NCBI GenBank assembly: GCA_022842465.1
Contig: JALHPN010000040.1
Span: forward strand, 1 to 48,352
Source of the DNA: Polyangiaceae bacterium
GTDB lineage: Bacteria > Myxococcota_A > Polyangia > Polyangiales > Polyangiaceae
Reading direction: 5' to 3'
Length of the DNA stretch: 48,352 nt
Shown: one piece after another, positions 33,887 through 42,572 of the stretch
How the letters are laid out: each line of letters opens with the position of its first letter
Position numbering within the stretch: the first letter of the stretch is position 1
The notes under the pieces: generated by a model
What the model was told of the DNA's origin: nothing
The model's input: the letters and a program-made list of their open reading frames with translations, nothing else
Database searches by the model: none
Position numbers and translations under genes: made by a program

Positions 33887-34963
33887 TCAGTCCGGGTCGA
33901 CCTGGACGGTGACGTACTCGAGCGCGTACTTCGCGCGTAAGTGCGCGGCGACGCGCATGCCGAGGTCGGCGGGCGCCGACGCGGCCCGCACGTGGGCCGT
34001 GATGGCGTCGTGCCCCGTCCCGAGGGACCAGACGTGGAGCGCGTGGACGCTCGCGACGCCGGGATGGGCGAGGATCGCCGCGCGCACGCGCTCGACCTTG
34101 AGGCGCGTCGGAGCGGCGTCGAGCAGCACGAGGACGGCGTCCCGGAGGAGCCGGGATGCGCCGACCACGAGGATGATCACGACCGCGAAGCTCGCGAGCG
34201 GGTCCACGATCGGGGAGGCTCCGAGCTTCATCGCGAGCCCCGCCGAGAACGCAGCCACCGACCCGAGCGCGTCACCCATCAGGTGGAGCCACGCGCCGCG
34301 CATGTTGAGGTGGTGCGCGTGGGGGTGCGTCCCGTCCTCTTCTTCCCCGTGCCCGTGCCCGTGCCCGTGCCCGGCGTGCGCGTGCGCGTGCCCGCCGTGC
34401 GTGTGCGCGTGCCCGCCGTGCATCGCCCCGTGCAAGAGCCACGCGCTGAGACCGTTCACGCAGAGCGCGGCGGTCGCGATGATGAGCATCAGCCCGGACT
34501 TCGGCATCTCGGGCGACTGCAAGTGCTCGACCGAGTCACGCACGATCTCGATCGCCACGGCGAAGACGAGGATCGCGTTGAGGAGCGCGGCCAGCGGCTC
34601 GGCGCGCCGGAGCCCGAACGTGAACCGCGCGCTCGGCTTGGCGCCGGCGATCCGCATCGCGACGAGGCTCACGGCGATCGCGAGCACGTCCATGAGGAGG
34701 TGGTACGCGTCCGCCTCGAGCACGTCGCTCGACGCCGCCTTCGCACCGAGGAGCTCGACGACGAAGAACGCCGCGATGAGCACGAGCACCATCGCGAGCC
34801 GCCGCGCCTGCCGCCTCTCCTTCCGCGCGACGTCCCCGGCCTCTTCCCCCCCGTGCCCGTGCCCGTGCCCGTGCCCGTGCCCGTGCCCGGCCTCATTCGC
34901 ATCATGCGCGTGCGCATGCTCGTGCTCGTGCTCGTGCTCGTGCCCGTGCTCCTTCGCCGCCAT
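33887..34963 (-). CDS. CDF-family metal exporter with long His-rich segments
   Basis: A 358-residue cation diffusion facilitator, exporting Zn2+ or similar divalent metals by proton antiport. Six transmembrane helices are visible. The metal-site motifs are EADAYHLLMD in helix 2 and HLMGDALGSV in helix 5, giving the HD-HD set typical of Zn transport. The N-terminal 40 residues are His-Glu and His-Gly dipeptide repeats, and a second His-rich loop lies between helices 4 and 5. The C-terminal cytoplasmic domain (residues 275-358) includes HALHVWSLGTGHDAITAHV. The ATG shares its A with the stop of the cNMP-domain gene (TGATG), so the two are translationally coupled. Confidence 0.93.
   Translation of the reverse strand: MAAKEHGHEHEHEHEHAHAHDANEAGHGHGHGHGHGHGGEEAGDVARKERRQARRLAMVLVLIAAFFVVELLGAKAASSDVLEADAYHLLMDVLAIAVSLVAMRIAGAKPSARFTFGLRRAEPLAALLNAILVFAVAIEIVRDSVEHLQSPEMPKSGLMLIIATAALCVNGLSAWLLHGAMHGGHAHTHGGHAHAHAGHGHGHGHGEEEDGTHPHAHHLNMRGAWLHLMGDALGSVAAFSAGLAMKLGASPIVDPLASFAVVIILVVGASRLLRDAVLVLLDAAPTRLKVERVRAAILAHPGVASVHALHVWSLGTGHDAITAHVRAASAPADLGMRVAAHLRAKYALEYVTVQVDPD
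34309..34437 (-). repeat. His-rich coding repeat, internal loop of CDF transporter
   Basis: Hexanucleotide-type repeats based on gcccgt encode His-Gly, His-Ala and His-Thr dipeptides in the loop between helices 4 and 5. It is a probable cytoplasmic metal-binding loop. Confidence 0.7.
34847..34948 (-). repeat. His-rich coding repeat, N-terminus of CDF transporter
   Basis: Tandem hexanucleotides (gctcgt-type, then gcccgt-type) encode runs of His-Glu followed by His-Gly dipeptides. Slippage would change the number of histidines in frame, so the tract may vary between strains. Confidence 0.75.
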
Positions 34964-36321
34964 CAGACGAGGTCGTAGTCTTCCGCGACGGCGGCTGCAC
35001 CACCCGCGAGCACGCTCGTCGTCTCGTCGTCCCGCTCGACGGCGGCGAGGTAGAGCCCTGCGAGGATCGCCGGGTGGTCCTTCACGAGCCCGAGGAAGTC
35101 CTCGCGCGGCAGATGGAGCGTCACCGTCGGGTGCACGGCGACGACGTCCGCGTTCGCCTTCCGGCGAAGGACGAGGGCGACCTCGCCGACCGTCTCGCCG
35201 ACGCCGAGAGAGGCGATCACGAACGGCTCCTCGCTGTCCTCGTGGCCGACGACGGCGACCTCCCCGGAGGCGATGAGATGGAGACCGCTGGTCTCCTTCC
35301 CCTCCACGATGAGCTTGTCGCCCTTCTCGAAGACCTTCGTCTCGAAGCGCTCGACCAGCGCCGGCCGTTCGCTCGCCGCCACCGACAGGAGCAGCTTCGA
35401 GGTGCGCACGAGGTTCGCGACCATGCGCCGACGACAGTGTGCGGCGAGCTCCACCCCGACGTCCGGGCGCGTCGCCGCGACGGCCTCGAGGGCATCGCGC
35501 CGCGCGACGAGGAGGATCGACGGCCGATTCGCGACCACGCTCGCGGCGCGCGGCGCGCGGGAGAGCAGCGCCATCTCCCCGAAGAGCGCTCCGTTCGCGA
35601 GACGCGCGAGCGTGAGGCTCTTGCCGTCCTCGGTCGTGCGTCGGACCTCGAGCTCGCCGCGCGCGACGATGTACGCCTCGGCGCCCTCTTCTCCTTCGGA
35701 GATGACGCGATTGCCGGCGGGCACCGTGAACATCTCGAAGCAGCCGATGAGGGCGCGGAGCCCCTCCTTCTCGAGCGCGCTGAAGAGCGGCAAGGGCGAG
35801 ACGAGCGGCGACTCCGACTCGCTCGACGTCTCGTACTCCTTGCTCGCCTCGTGGACGATCTCCGTCGCCTTCGAGAGGAGGGCGGGCCCCGTCAGGAAGG
35901 AGCTGAGCGGCTGGAAGTCCTCCTCGTGGGGGAGCGGCGGCGGCGGCGGCGTCGCGTCGTCCGAGAGGCGCGGAGAGCCCTGGCAGAAGGCGGACGCGAT
36001 CTCGTCGAGGAACTTCGCGACCTCGATCCCGAGGAGACGGAGATCGCCGACGGCCGCGACGGCGAGCGGGAGGTTCCCCGTGTCGATCGCCCGCTTCACG
36101 CCGAGCTCGAAGCCTTCGACGGCCGCCTCCGTGCGCCCCGCGTCCGCGAGGAGCCGCGACGTCAGGATGAGCGCGCTCGGGACGGAGGCGTCGTGCTGGA
36201 CGACCGCCGCGCTCCACCGGAGCGCCGCTTCGCGCTCACCCGCGAGGAGGAGGGCGAGCGCGCGATCGAGCGGCGAGTCCGAGGTCGCCGCTCCGGGTAG
36301 GTTCGGAGGCGCCGTGCGCAT
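34963..36321 (-). CDS. Protein with two cyclic-nucleotide-binding domains
   Basis: A 452-residue cytoplasmic protein. Residues 20-120 are helical (TPR-like: LLAGEREAALRWSAAVVQHD). After a Pro-rich linker, the first cNMP-type beta-roll spans about 185-300 (ISEGEEGAEAYIVARGELEV, NGALFGEMALLSRAPRAASV). The second spans about 315-430 (EGKETSGLHLIASGEVAVVG, VGETVGEVALVLRRKANADV). The phosphate-binding cassette in the first has the FGEMAL and RAAS elements expected for nucleotide binding; the second (VGEVAL, no Arg-Ala pair) is weaker. There is no DNA-binding domain. It follows hrcA by 41 bases and is coupled to the CDF exporter gene. It might regulate that exporter, but this is inference. Confidence 0.85.
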   Translation of the reverse strand: MRTAPPNLPGAATSDSPLDRALALLLAGEREAALRWSAAVVQHDASVPSALILTSRLLADAGRTEAAVEGFELGVKRAIDTGNLPLAVAAVGDLRLLGIEVAKFLDEIASAFCQGSPRLSDDATPPPPPLPHEEDFQPLSSFLTGPALLSKATEIVHEASKEYETSSESESPLVSPLPLFSALEKEGLRALIGCFEMFTVPAGNRVISEGEEGAEAYIVARGELEVRRTTEDGKSLTLARLANGALFGEMALLSRAPRAASVVANRPSILLVARRDALEAVAATRPDVGVELAAHCRRRMVANLVRTSKLLLSVAASERPALVERFETKVFEKGDKLIVEGKETSGLHLIASGEVAVVGHEDSEEPFVIASLGVGETVGEVALVLRRKANADVVAVHPTVTLHLPREDFLGLVKDHPAILAGLYLAAVERDDETTSVLAGGAAAVAEDYDLV

Positions 36322-36362
36322 GCGATCGGGACGATACACCAAGCGCGGTCCCGGTGCCCGCG

Positions 36363-37439
36363 TCAGTCGTCGTCCCTCTCCGGCGCCGGCTCGACGCTGC
36401 GGGCCGCGGCCGACTCGCGCCGGTCGATGACGGAGCTCATCGCGTTGGCCGTCGCCGTCACGAGGGGGACGACCTTCGGGTAGTCCATGCGGGTCGGGCC
36501 GATGACGCCGACCGACCCGGCCGTCCGCCCCTGGTTCTTGTACGAGGCGCCCACGATCGCGAGGAGCCCCCCGGCGAGATCGCCCGCCTCGCGGCCGACG
36601 ACGACCGCCGTACCGTTCGCGGCGAGCGTCGCGTCGAGGAGCTTGACGAGCGCATCCGACTCGTCGAGGGCCGTCACGACGCCCATCATGCCCTGCGCGT
36701 CGGCGAACTCGGGCTGCCCGAGGAGCTTCGCCCGGCCCTCGATGACGACGTCGAGCCCCGCGTCCACGGCCTCCGCGAGGGCCGCTTCGCCGAGCTCGAA
36801 CGCGCGGCGCCTCACGGAGTCGCCCTTCACGTCGCCCTTCCCGAGGCGCCTCGCGAACATCTCGCGCAGCTCGCCGAGGGTCCTCCCCTCGATCACGTCG
36901 TCGAGGAGGTTGTGCACCTTCTGGAGGTCGCTCTCCTCGATCGTGGCCTTGAGGAAGCGGTTCTGCACCGTGCCGTTCGCGAGGACGAGCACGGCGAGGA
37001 CCTCGCCCGGGAGCGTGCGGATGAAGCGGAGGTGCTTCAGCGTCATCGACTCCGCGCGCGGCGAGACGACGACGGCGGCCGTGCCCGAGAGCTCGGAGAG
37101 GAGGCGCCCGGTCTCGCGGAGGAAGTGCGGGCCCGGCTCGATCTCCGCGAAGCGCGCCAGGAGGTGCGTGTTCTCGTCGTCGGTGAGCGCGCGCACGTCC
37201 ATCATCGCGTCGATGAACAGACGGAAAGCCTTGTCGGTCGGCACCCGCCCCGCGCTCGTGTGCGGCTGGACGAGGTAGCCCATCTCCTCGAGGTCGGAGA
37301 GGACGTTGCGGATGCTCGCAGGGGACAGCTCGATCCCCTTCTTCGAGAGTGTGCGCGATCCGACCGGCTCGCCGCTCGCGACGAACTCGGTGATGCAGGC
37401 ATAGAGGATCTGTCGCGCGCGACTCCCGAGCTCCGCCAT
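36363..37439 (-). CDS. hrcA: Heat-inducible transcription repressor HrcA
   Basis: A 358-residue HrcA, the repressor that binds CIRCE elements upstream of groESL and dnaK. The winged-helix N-terminus shows ARQILYACITEFVASGEPV and SPASIRNVLSDLEEMGYL with PHTSAGRVPTDKAFR following at residues 57-72. The GAF-like middle and C-terminal parts are present (LPGEVLAVLVL, GSVGVIGPTRMDYPKVV). Length is normal. No grpE or dnaK follows; instead a cNMP-domain protein and a CDF exporter lie downstream. No CIRCE element is visible in the 109-base upstream region. Confidence 0.96.
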   Translation of the reverse strand: MAELGSRARQILYACITEFVASGEPVGSRTLSKKGIELSPASIRNVLSDLEEMGYLVQPHTSAGRVPTDKAFRLFIDAMMDVRALTDDENTHLLARFAEIEPGPHFLRETGRLLSELSGTAAVVVSPRAESMTLKHLRFIRTLPGEVLAVLVLANGTVQNRFLKATIEESDLQKVHNLLDDVIEGRTLGELREMFARRLGKGDVKGDSVRRRAFELGEAALAEAVDAGLDVVIEGRAKLLGQPEFADAQGMMGVVTALDESDALVKLLDATLAANGTAVVVGREAGDLAGGLLAIVGASYKNQGRTAGSVGVIGPTRMDYPKVVPLVTATANAMSSVIDRRESAAARSVEPAPERDDD

Positions 37440-37458
37440 CGGTCTCCTCGAAGCCTAG

Positions 37459-37490
37459 CACCGGGGGACGCCGTGCCCCGGAACCCGGTG
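37459..37490. promoter_or_regulatory. Inverted repeat upstream of hrcA
   Basis: CACCGGG (37459-37465) and CCCGGTG (37484-37490) form seven-base arms separated by 18 bases in the short divergent region between hrcA and the extensin-like gene. It is not a CIRCE element. It may be an operator or a chance GC-rich repeat. Confidence 0.25.
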
Positions 37491-37548
37491 GCCGCCCCGT
37501 GTCCGGTTCTTTCCCTCCGGCCCCGGCCGGGGGTAAGCTCGGCCGCGA

Positions 37549-38406
37549 ATGGTGTTACGCGCCTCCCTCGTCTGCGCCGCCGGGGCGCTCCTGACGGGCT
37601 GCTTCGCCGGGCTCGGGCGCGAGCCGATCGCGTCGGAGGCGCTGAGCAGCGCGTCGGCCGAGGATCTCCCACGCCTGCCCGCGCCGGAGGTCACCCCGCC
37701 CGCGGAGGCGCCGGGGGCTCCGAGGCAGGAGACCGACAGGCACGATCATGACGAGCACGTCGACGGGCCCGGGGCGGACGACGCGACGCGCCTGCCCGGG
37801 GGCCCTGCCCCTGCGCTCCGCTACGCGGCGATGGACAAGGCGACATGCGAGGCGGAGCTCACGAGACGCGGCGCGAGCTTCGAGAAAGTGGACTCCGCGC
37901 GCGGCGTCGTCGCGCCGATCCGCCTCCGAGGACCGCTCTCCGGGGTCGTCTACCGCTCGGTGCTGCCGCCCGCGCAGCGGAGGACGACGCCGTACGAGAT
38001 CCTCGACTGCCGCCTCGCCCTCGCGCTCGACGATCTCGCCAAGATCCTCGCCAAGCACGACGTCGTCGAGGTCGCGCACATGTCGATGTACCGGCCGCCG
38101 CCCGGCAAGGGGCTGATGGAAAAGCCGGGCCGCCGCCACGGGGGCGCGCTCGCGATCGACGTCGGCACGCTCATCCTGAAGGACGGCAAGACCCTCGTCG
38201 TGGAGAGGGACTTCCGCGGCGGCATCGGCCAGAAGCCGTGCGGGCCCAAGGCGCCCGCGAACCCGACCCCGCTCCGCGCCCTCTACTGCGAGGCGGCGGA
38301 CGCGGGCATCTTCAACGTGATGCTCTCGCCCGACTACAACTGGGCTCATCGCAATCACTTCCACCTGGAAGTGACCGCCAACGTCCGCTGGACGCTCGTT
38401 CGTTAG
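37549..38406 (+). CDS. Extensin-like / M15-fold lipoprotein
   Basis: A 285-residue lipoprotein (signal ending LLTGC, Cys about residue 18) with a Pro/Glu/His linker to about residue 80. The C-terminal 190 residues match the extensin-like C-terminal domain, which shares the D-Ala-D-Ala carboxypeptidase (peptidase M15) fold. Visible features are CEAELTRRGASFE, MYRPPPGKG, RHGGALAIDVGTL with the first His and Asp metal ligands, and WAHRNHFHLEV with the last His. Conserved cysteines lie at about 99, 144, 224 and 243. It probably acts on or binds peptidoglycan in the periplasm. It is divergent from hrcA and ends one base from the convergent protease stop. Confidence 0.83.
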   Translation: MVLRASLVCAAGALLTGCFAGLGREPIASEALSSASAEDLPRLPAPEVTPPAEAPGAPRQETDRHDHDEHVDGPGADDATRLPGGPAPALRYAAMDKATCEAELTRRGASFEKVDSARGVVAPIRLRGPLSGVVYRSVLPPAQRRTTPYEILDCRLALALDDLAKILAKHDVVEVAHMSMYRPPPGKGLMEKPGRRHGGALAIDVGTLILKDGKTLVVERDFRGGIGQKPCGPKAPANPTPLRALYCEAADAGIFNVMLSPDYNWAHRNHFHLEVTANVRWTLVR

Positions 38407-38407
38407 C

Positions 38408-39346
38408 TCACGGAGCCAGAGCGCCGTTCGCGCGGAGCCACTTCGCGACGCCGTGCCTCGACTGTCCGTCGAGACGCGTGTGGAAGTTCGCGACGGGCAG
38501 GCCGACGACGTCGTCGGGCTTGAAGGTGTAGTTCGAGTTCACGCCGACGACGACGAGCTGGGAGCCACGCCAGCGATAGACGGGGCCCCCCGAGTCACCG
38601 GGGCAGAGGCCCGCGCGCGCGCCGACGAGACCGGGGCCTCCGGTGATGGCGTACGAGCCCGCGACCATCGCCACGTCGGGCTGGGTGATGGGGCTCCCCG
38701 CGTGCACAGTGCGCGTCGCGGGGATGATGCTCGTCTCGGAGAACTTGAGGCGCCGATCGTCGAGCTTCGGACGACCGCCCATGACGCCGGCCTCGCAGCC
38801 GTAGCCGAGGACGATGACGCGATCGCCGCGGGCGAGCGGCTTCTCCTCGATGACCGCGGTGCGGATGTCGTCGAGGTCCTTCTCGAGCTTCACGATCGCG
38901 ACGTCCGGCGCGTCGATCTTCGCCATGATCTCGTTGGAGACGCACGCGGCCTTCTCGCAGGCCGCCTGCCAGGCGGGGTGGAGGATGACGTCGGTGACGA
39001 CTGCGGTCTTGCCGACGGCGTCGGCCTTCGTGTCCCGCGTGTAGTGGACTCCGCCGCCCTTCACGAGGGACGGCGCCTTCGCGAAGGCATCGAAGAGGCA
39101 GTGGGCCGCCGTGAGGAGCACCCTGGGGGCGACCTTCGCCGCCGTGCACTTCTGCTTCACCAGGAAGACGGTGGCGGGGAACTGCGCCGGCGACGCGACC
39201 TCGCCGTTCACGAGGGCGGCCGCCTCGTCGGCGCGATCGCCGTCGTCGACGCTCCCCTCCCCGGACTCGTCCGAGGACTCGCTCGCGCAGGCCGCCACGG
39301 TGGCGAGCAGCGCGAGGAGGAGCCCTGCCTGTCGAACGGGGAGCAT
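38408..39346 (-). CDS. Trypsin-like serine protease lipoprotein (family S1)
   Basis: A 312-residue secreted protease. The lipobox is TVAAC (Cys about residue 20), followed by an acidic linker and the trypsin domain. The catalytic triad is intact: His in LLTAAHCLF, Asp in APDVAIVKLEK and Ser in LCPGDSGGPVY. The mature N-terminus is probably near ALVNGEVASP, where trypsin-like enzymes are usually processed; the Ile/Val-Val-Gly-Gly sequence is altered to LVNG, so zymogen activation may differ. It lies 13 bases downstream of the polysaccharide deacetylase gene, so both may be expressed together as secreted hydrolases. Confidence 0.9.
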   Translation of the reverse strand: MLPVRQAGLLLALLATVAACASESSDESGEGSVDDGDRADEAAALVNGEVASPAQFPATVFLVKQKCTAAKVAPRVLLTAAHCLFDAFAKAPSLVKGGGVHYTRDTKADAVGKTAVVTDVILHPAWQAACEKAACVSNEIMAKIDAPDVAIVKLEKDLDDIRTAVIEEKPLARGDRVIVLGYGCEAGVMGGRPKLDDRRLKFSETSIIPATRTVHAGSPITQPDVAMVAGSYAITGGPGLVGARAGLCPGDSGGPVYRWRGSQLVVVGVNSNYTFKPDDVVGLPVANFHTRLDGQSRHGVAKWLRANGALAP

Positions 39347-39359
39347 CGACTCGTCGGCG

Positions 39360-40559
39360 TCAGTCGGCGTGGTTCGGCGCGTCGTCGTGCGCGGCGGCCT
39401 CGTCGTGGACGAGGTCGGCCTCGTTCACGTCACCCGAGACGACGCTCTCGTCGAAGTCCGCGCTCGGCGGCCGAACTGCCTTCGGGAAGTTGCCCGCCTG
39501 GAGGTCGTTGATGCGACCGGCGTTCTGGTTCATGAACGCGACGAGCTCCTTGTACGTGCCGCACTTGACCTCGGGCAGGCCGCACACGCGCTGCGTGAAC
39601 GTCTTCATCGCCTTCCAGTAGGCGCCGCCGTTCCACTTCGAGAAGTGGTGGCCGATGTGCACCGGCGCGCGGTTGCCGTAGTAGTTGCTCTGGAAGTAGG
39701 CCATGTACGTGTCGACCATCTGACGCTCGTACCTGGCGTGGTTCGCGCTGTCCGGGTCGTTCACGCCGCGCGAGTCGGCGACGTAGAAGTTGTAGTCCAT
39801 GGACAGCGTGTTCTTGCCCGAGCCTGCGATCTTGAGGCGGGCGAGCGCCATGTTCCAGATTCCGTTCGCGTCCTTCTTCGGCCAGTAATTCGCCGCGTCC
39901 GATTTGCTCGTGTCGTACGTGAAGTTGTTCTTCGCGAGCGTCCGGAAGAGGCCGGGGCTGTGACCGAGCTGCGGCGCGCGGAAGCCGACGATGTCGTCCT
40001 TGTCGAACCCGAGGTTCACCGCAGGGATGCCCGCGATGCGCGCCGCGTTGAAGAACATCGTGTTGAACGCCGCGAACTCGCCGTCCCACCCGGACTCGCT
40101 CCAGCTCGACCCGTTCCAGTGACCGACGGCGTGCGACGCGATCTCGTGCCCCTCGGCGTTCGCGAGGGCGGTCTGCTCGAGCCGGAGCTTGATGTCGTTC
40201 GAGTCGTCGCCCCAGCCGATGGCCGACTTGCCCGGGCCTTGGTCGGGCGCCTTGTACGCCTGCCCGTTCACGCACGACATGTTGTTCGGGCGCGCGACGT
40301 AATAGACGGGGTTGATGAAGTAGGTGAACTTGACGCCCTCGGCCTTCGCGAACGCGCGCGACTCGTTCCAGAAGCCGTTGTTGTACGAGCCGTCGAACGC
40401 GAGGAGGACGAACTGCGGGGGACGCCCCGCCGACTGTGCAGCCACGCCGCCCTGGGTGTCGTCGTCCTGCGCTTCGGCCGCGCAGCCCTGCGCGGCGGCG
40501 GCGACGACGGCAAGAGCGGATAGAGCGAACGATCGGACGAAGAAGCGGCGAAGGGACAT
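39360..40559 (-). CDS. Polysaccharide deacetylase lipoprotein (CE4 family)
   Basis: A 399-residue exported deacetylase. The signal ends AQGC (Cys about residue 26). The NodB-fold motifs are FVLLAFDGS (motif 1, the metal and catalytic Asp region, with a single Asp where most members have two), ASHAVGHWN (motif 2, two metal-binding His) and VGFRAPQLG (motif 3). It resembles the chitin-deacetylase-like subgroup. The substrate could be chitin, peptidoglycan or an exopolysaccharide. The C-terminal 45 residues are an acidic His/Asp-rich tail. The Gly in place of the second motif-1 Asp may reduce activity. Confidence 0.87.
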   Translation of the reverse strand: MSLRRFFVRSFALSALAVVAAAAQGCAAEAQDDDTQGGVAAQSAGRPPQFVLLAFDGSYNNGFWNESRAFAKAEGVKFTYFINPVYYVARPNNMSCVNGQAYKAPDQGPGKSAIGWGDDSNDIKLRLEQTALANAEGHEIASHAVGHWNGSSWSESGWDGEFAAFNTMFFNAARIAGIPAVNLGFDKDDIVGFRAPQLGHSPGLFRTLAKNNFTYDTSKSDAANYWPKKDANGIWNMALARLKIAGSGKNTLSMDYNFYVADSRGVNDPDSANHARYERQMVDTYMAYFQSNYYGNRAPVHIGHHFSKWNGGAYWKAMKTFTQRVCGLPEVKCGTYKELVAFMNQNAGRINDLQAGNFPKAVRPPSADFDESVVSGDVNEADLVHDEAAAHDDAPNHAD

Positions 40560-40623
40560 GGTCGTCAGGGCTCCCGTGTGAGGTGAACGGACGCTTCAGC
40601 ACGACATGTGCCGTGAGAAAGCC

Positions 40624-40643
40624 GCATGTGAAATCATGCATTT
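40624..40643. promoter_or_regulatory. AT-rich palindromic element between deacetylase and POT genes
   Basis: GCATG-TGAAAT-CATGC (40624-40639) overlaps AAAT-CATGC-ATTT (40631-40643) in an AT-rich island that is conspicuous in this genome. It probably marks the promoter/operator area of the minus-strand deacetylase or the plus-strand transporter. Confidence 0.3.
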
Positions 40644-40787
40644 ACGCACAAGTCGGCCCCAAAATTCCTCTGCGGGCGAACGAAACGATCCACCGCGATG
40701 GACTCAGGACGTGGGCTCATGGGCCCTCGGGCGACCCACGTCATGGCGCGCTCGGCGCGATTTGACCCTGTCGCACCATGTGCTTGG

Positions 40788-42572
40788 ATGCGCGCCTCCA
40801 TGACGACGAACGGCGGCGGACGGGACGACGAGGGCGGGGGGAAGACGGGCGCGAGCGAGCCGCCGCCCCGGTCGGGGAAGGCGCCGAAGGGGAGCGCCCC
40901 CGAGGACGGCCTCCCGAAGGAAGGGCACCCGTCAGGCCTCTACACGCTCTTCGGGGCGGAGGCGTGGGAGCGCTTCTCGTACTACGGCATGCGCGCGCTC
41001 CTCGTCCTCTACCTGGTCAAGAAGATCGGGCTGTCGAAGGAGAACGCGCTCGAGATCTACGGGATCTACACGGGCCTCGTGTACCTGACCCCGCTCCTCG
41101 GCGGGTACCTGGCCGACAAGTTCCTCGGGCGGCGCAAGGCGGTCCTCATCGGCGGCATCGTGATGGCGCTCGGCCAGCTCGCGCTGACGTCGCCGACGCT
41201 CCTCTACACCGGCCTCGGGCTCCTCATCGCGGGCAACGGCTTCTTCAAGCCGAACATCTCGACGATGGTCGGCGGTCTCTACCGCGAGGGAGATCTCCGT
41301 CGCGACGGCGCCTTCACCATCTTCTACATGGGCATCAACCTGGGTGCCCTCTACTCCCCGATCGTCTGCGGGTTCCTCGGCGAGCAGGTTTCCTGGGCGG
41401 TCGGCTTCGGCGCGGCGGCCGTCGGCATGGTCGCCGGTCTCCTCCAGTTCGTCCTCGGGCAGAAGCGCCTCGGGGCCACGGGGCTCCCGCCGGGCCGCGC
41501 AGCCGAGAAGGAGCGCGCCCAGGCAGGCGCCTACCGGTCGAGCGATCTCCCTGGCGGACCCGCGACGTCGCTCGTCTCCCGCGACTACGTCGACGTCGCG
41601 ATCTGGACCGGTGGCACCGTCGCCCTCGTCTGGGGGCTCCTGCTCGCGTCGAAATCCCTCGCGCCGATGTGGGCCGGGATGCCCGGCGCCGTGAAGGGGC
41701 TCCTCGTCGTCGCGATCCTCGGCGTCGCCTTCTTCCAACTCTTCCGGGGCTCGAACAAGGTCGAGGCGCAGCAGATCGCCGTCATCATCGTCCTCTGCGC
41801 GTTCAACATCTTCTTCTGGATGGGGTTCGAGCAGGCGGGCGGCACGATGACGCTCTTCGCCGACAGCCAGACGGACCGGAACCTCGGCGGGCTCGGGCTC
41901 TTCGTCATCGCCGGCGTCATCGCCGCGTGCGCCTACAACTTCTGGCGCTCGACGAAGGACGAGGTCAGCGGCCGCCTCCTCTGGACCGCGCTCACCGGCA
42001 TGTTCGGGCTGATGGCCGGCGCCGCGGTGGCGCTGGGCATCTACAACCTCGCCACGGGTAAGGCGACGAACATCCCCGCCTCCCAGTTCCAGGCGATCAA
42101 CCCGCTCCTCATCGTCGCCCTCGCACCGACGTTCTCGAACCTCTGGGAGAAGCTCGATCAGGGCCGCTTCCGCACGTCGACGCCGACCAAGATGGCCGTC
42201 GGCATGGTGATCCTCGGCCTCGGCTTCGGCGTCCTCTTCCTCGGCCAGAAGGTCGCGATCGCGACCGGCTCCGCGAGCGCGGGCTGGCTCGGCGCGGTCT
42301 ACGGGATCCACACGATCGGCGAGCTCTGCCTCTCGCCGATCGGCCTCTCGATGGTCACGAAGCTCGCGCCACCGCGCGTATCGTCGCTCGCGATGGGCCT
42401 CTGGCTCGGCTCGTCGGCGGTCGCGAACTACCTCGCGGGCACGCTCGAGTCGATGCTGTCGACCGTGCAGGTGCCGATCTACCTGTTCCTCGTCGCGAGC
42501 TCGGTGGGGCCGGCGCTGCTCCTCCTGGCGCTCACGCCGATCCTCAAGAAGTGGATGCACGGCAAGGCGTGA
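40788..42572 (+). CDS. POT/PTR family peptide:proton symporter
   Basis: A protein of about 594 residues from the ATG at 40788 (or 590 from 40800; neither has a good ribosome site). It imports di- or tripeptides with protons. The signatures are present: EAWERFSYYGMRALLVLYL in helix 1 (ExxERFxYYG), LGGYLADKFLGRRKA, GNGFFKPNIS in helix 4 and GFEQAGGTMTLFAD in helix 7. About 14 hydrophobic helices are visible. The first 50 residues are a Gly/Asp/Pro-rich cytoplasmic extension. The stop overlaps the start of the AAC(3)-like gene (GTGA). Confidence 0.94.
   Translation: MRASMTTNGGGRDDEGGGKTGASEPPPRSGKAPKGSAPEDGLPKEGHPSGLYTLFGAEAWERFSYYGMRALLVLYLVKKIGLSKENALEIYGIYTGLVYLTPLLGGYLADKFLGRRKAVLIGGIVMALGQLALTSPTLLYTGLGLLIAGNGFFKPNISTMVGGLYREGDLRRDGAFTIFYMGINLGALYSPIVCGFLGEQVSWAVGFGAAAVGMVAGLLQFVLGQKRLGATGLPPGRAAEKERAQAGAYRSSDLPGGPATSLVSRDYVDVAIWTGGTVALVWGLLLASKSLAPMWAGMPGAVKGLLVVAILGVAFFQLFRGSNKVEAQQIAVIIVLCAFNIFFWMGFEQAGGTMTLFADSQTDRNLGGLGLFVIAGVIAACAYNFWRSTKDEVSGRLLWTALTGMFGLMAGAAVALGIYNLATGKATNIPASQFQAINPLLIVALAPTFSNLWEKLDQGRFRTSTPTKMAVGMVILGLGFGVLFLGQKVAIATGSASAGWLGAVYGIHTIGELCLSPIGLSMVTKLAPPRVSSLAMGLWLGSSAVANYLAGTLESMLSTVQVPIYLFLVASSVGPALLLLALTPILKKWMHGKA

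Noticed and set aside
34309..34948. CRISPR-like array from repeated gcccgt units
   Set aside because: Six-base coding repeats without spacers; they encode His dipeptides.
33887..34963. Plus-strand frame encoding Pro-Val repeats opposite the His-rich CDF gene
   Set aside because: It is a shadow of the hexanucleotide His repeats, and the minus strand carries clear CDF motifs.
37440..37548. CIRCE element upstream of hrcA
   Set aside because: Only GCAC-N11-GTGC is found, with wrong spacing (N13 is expected) and poor flanks.
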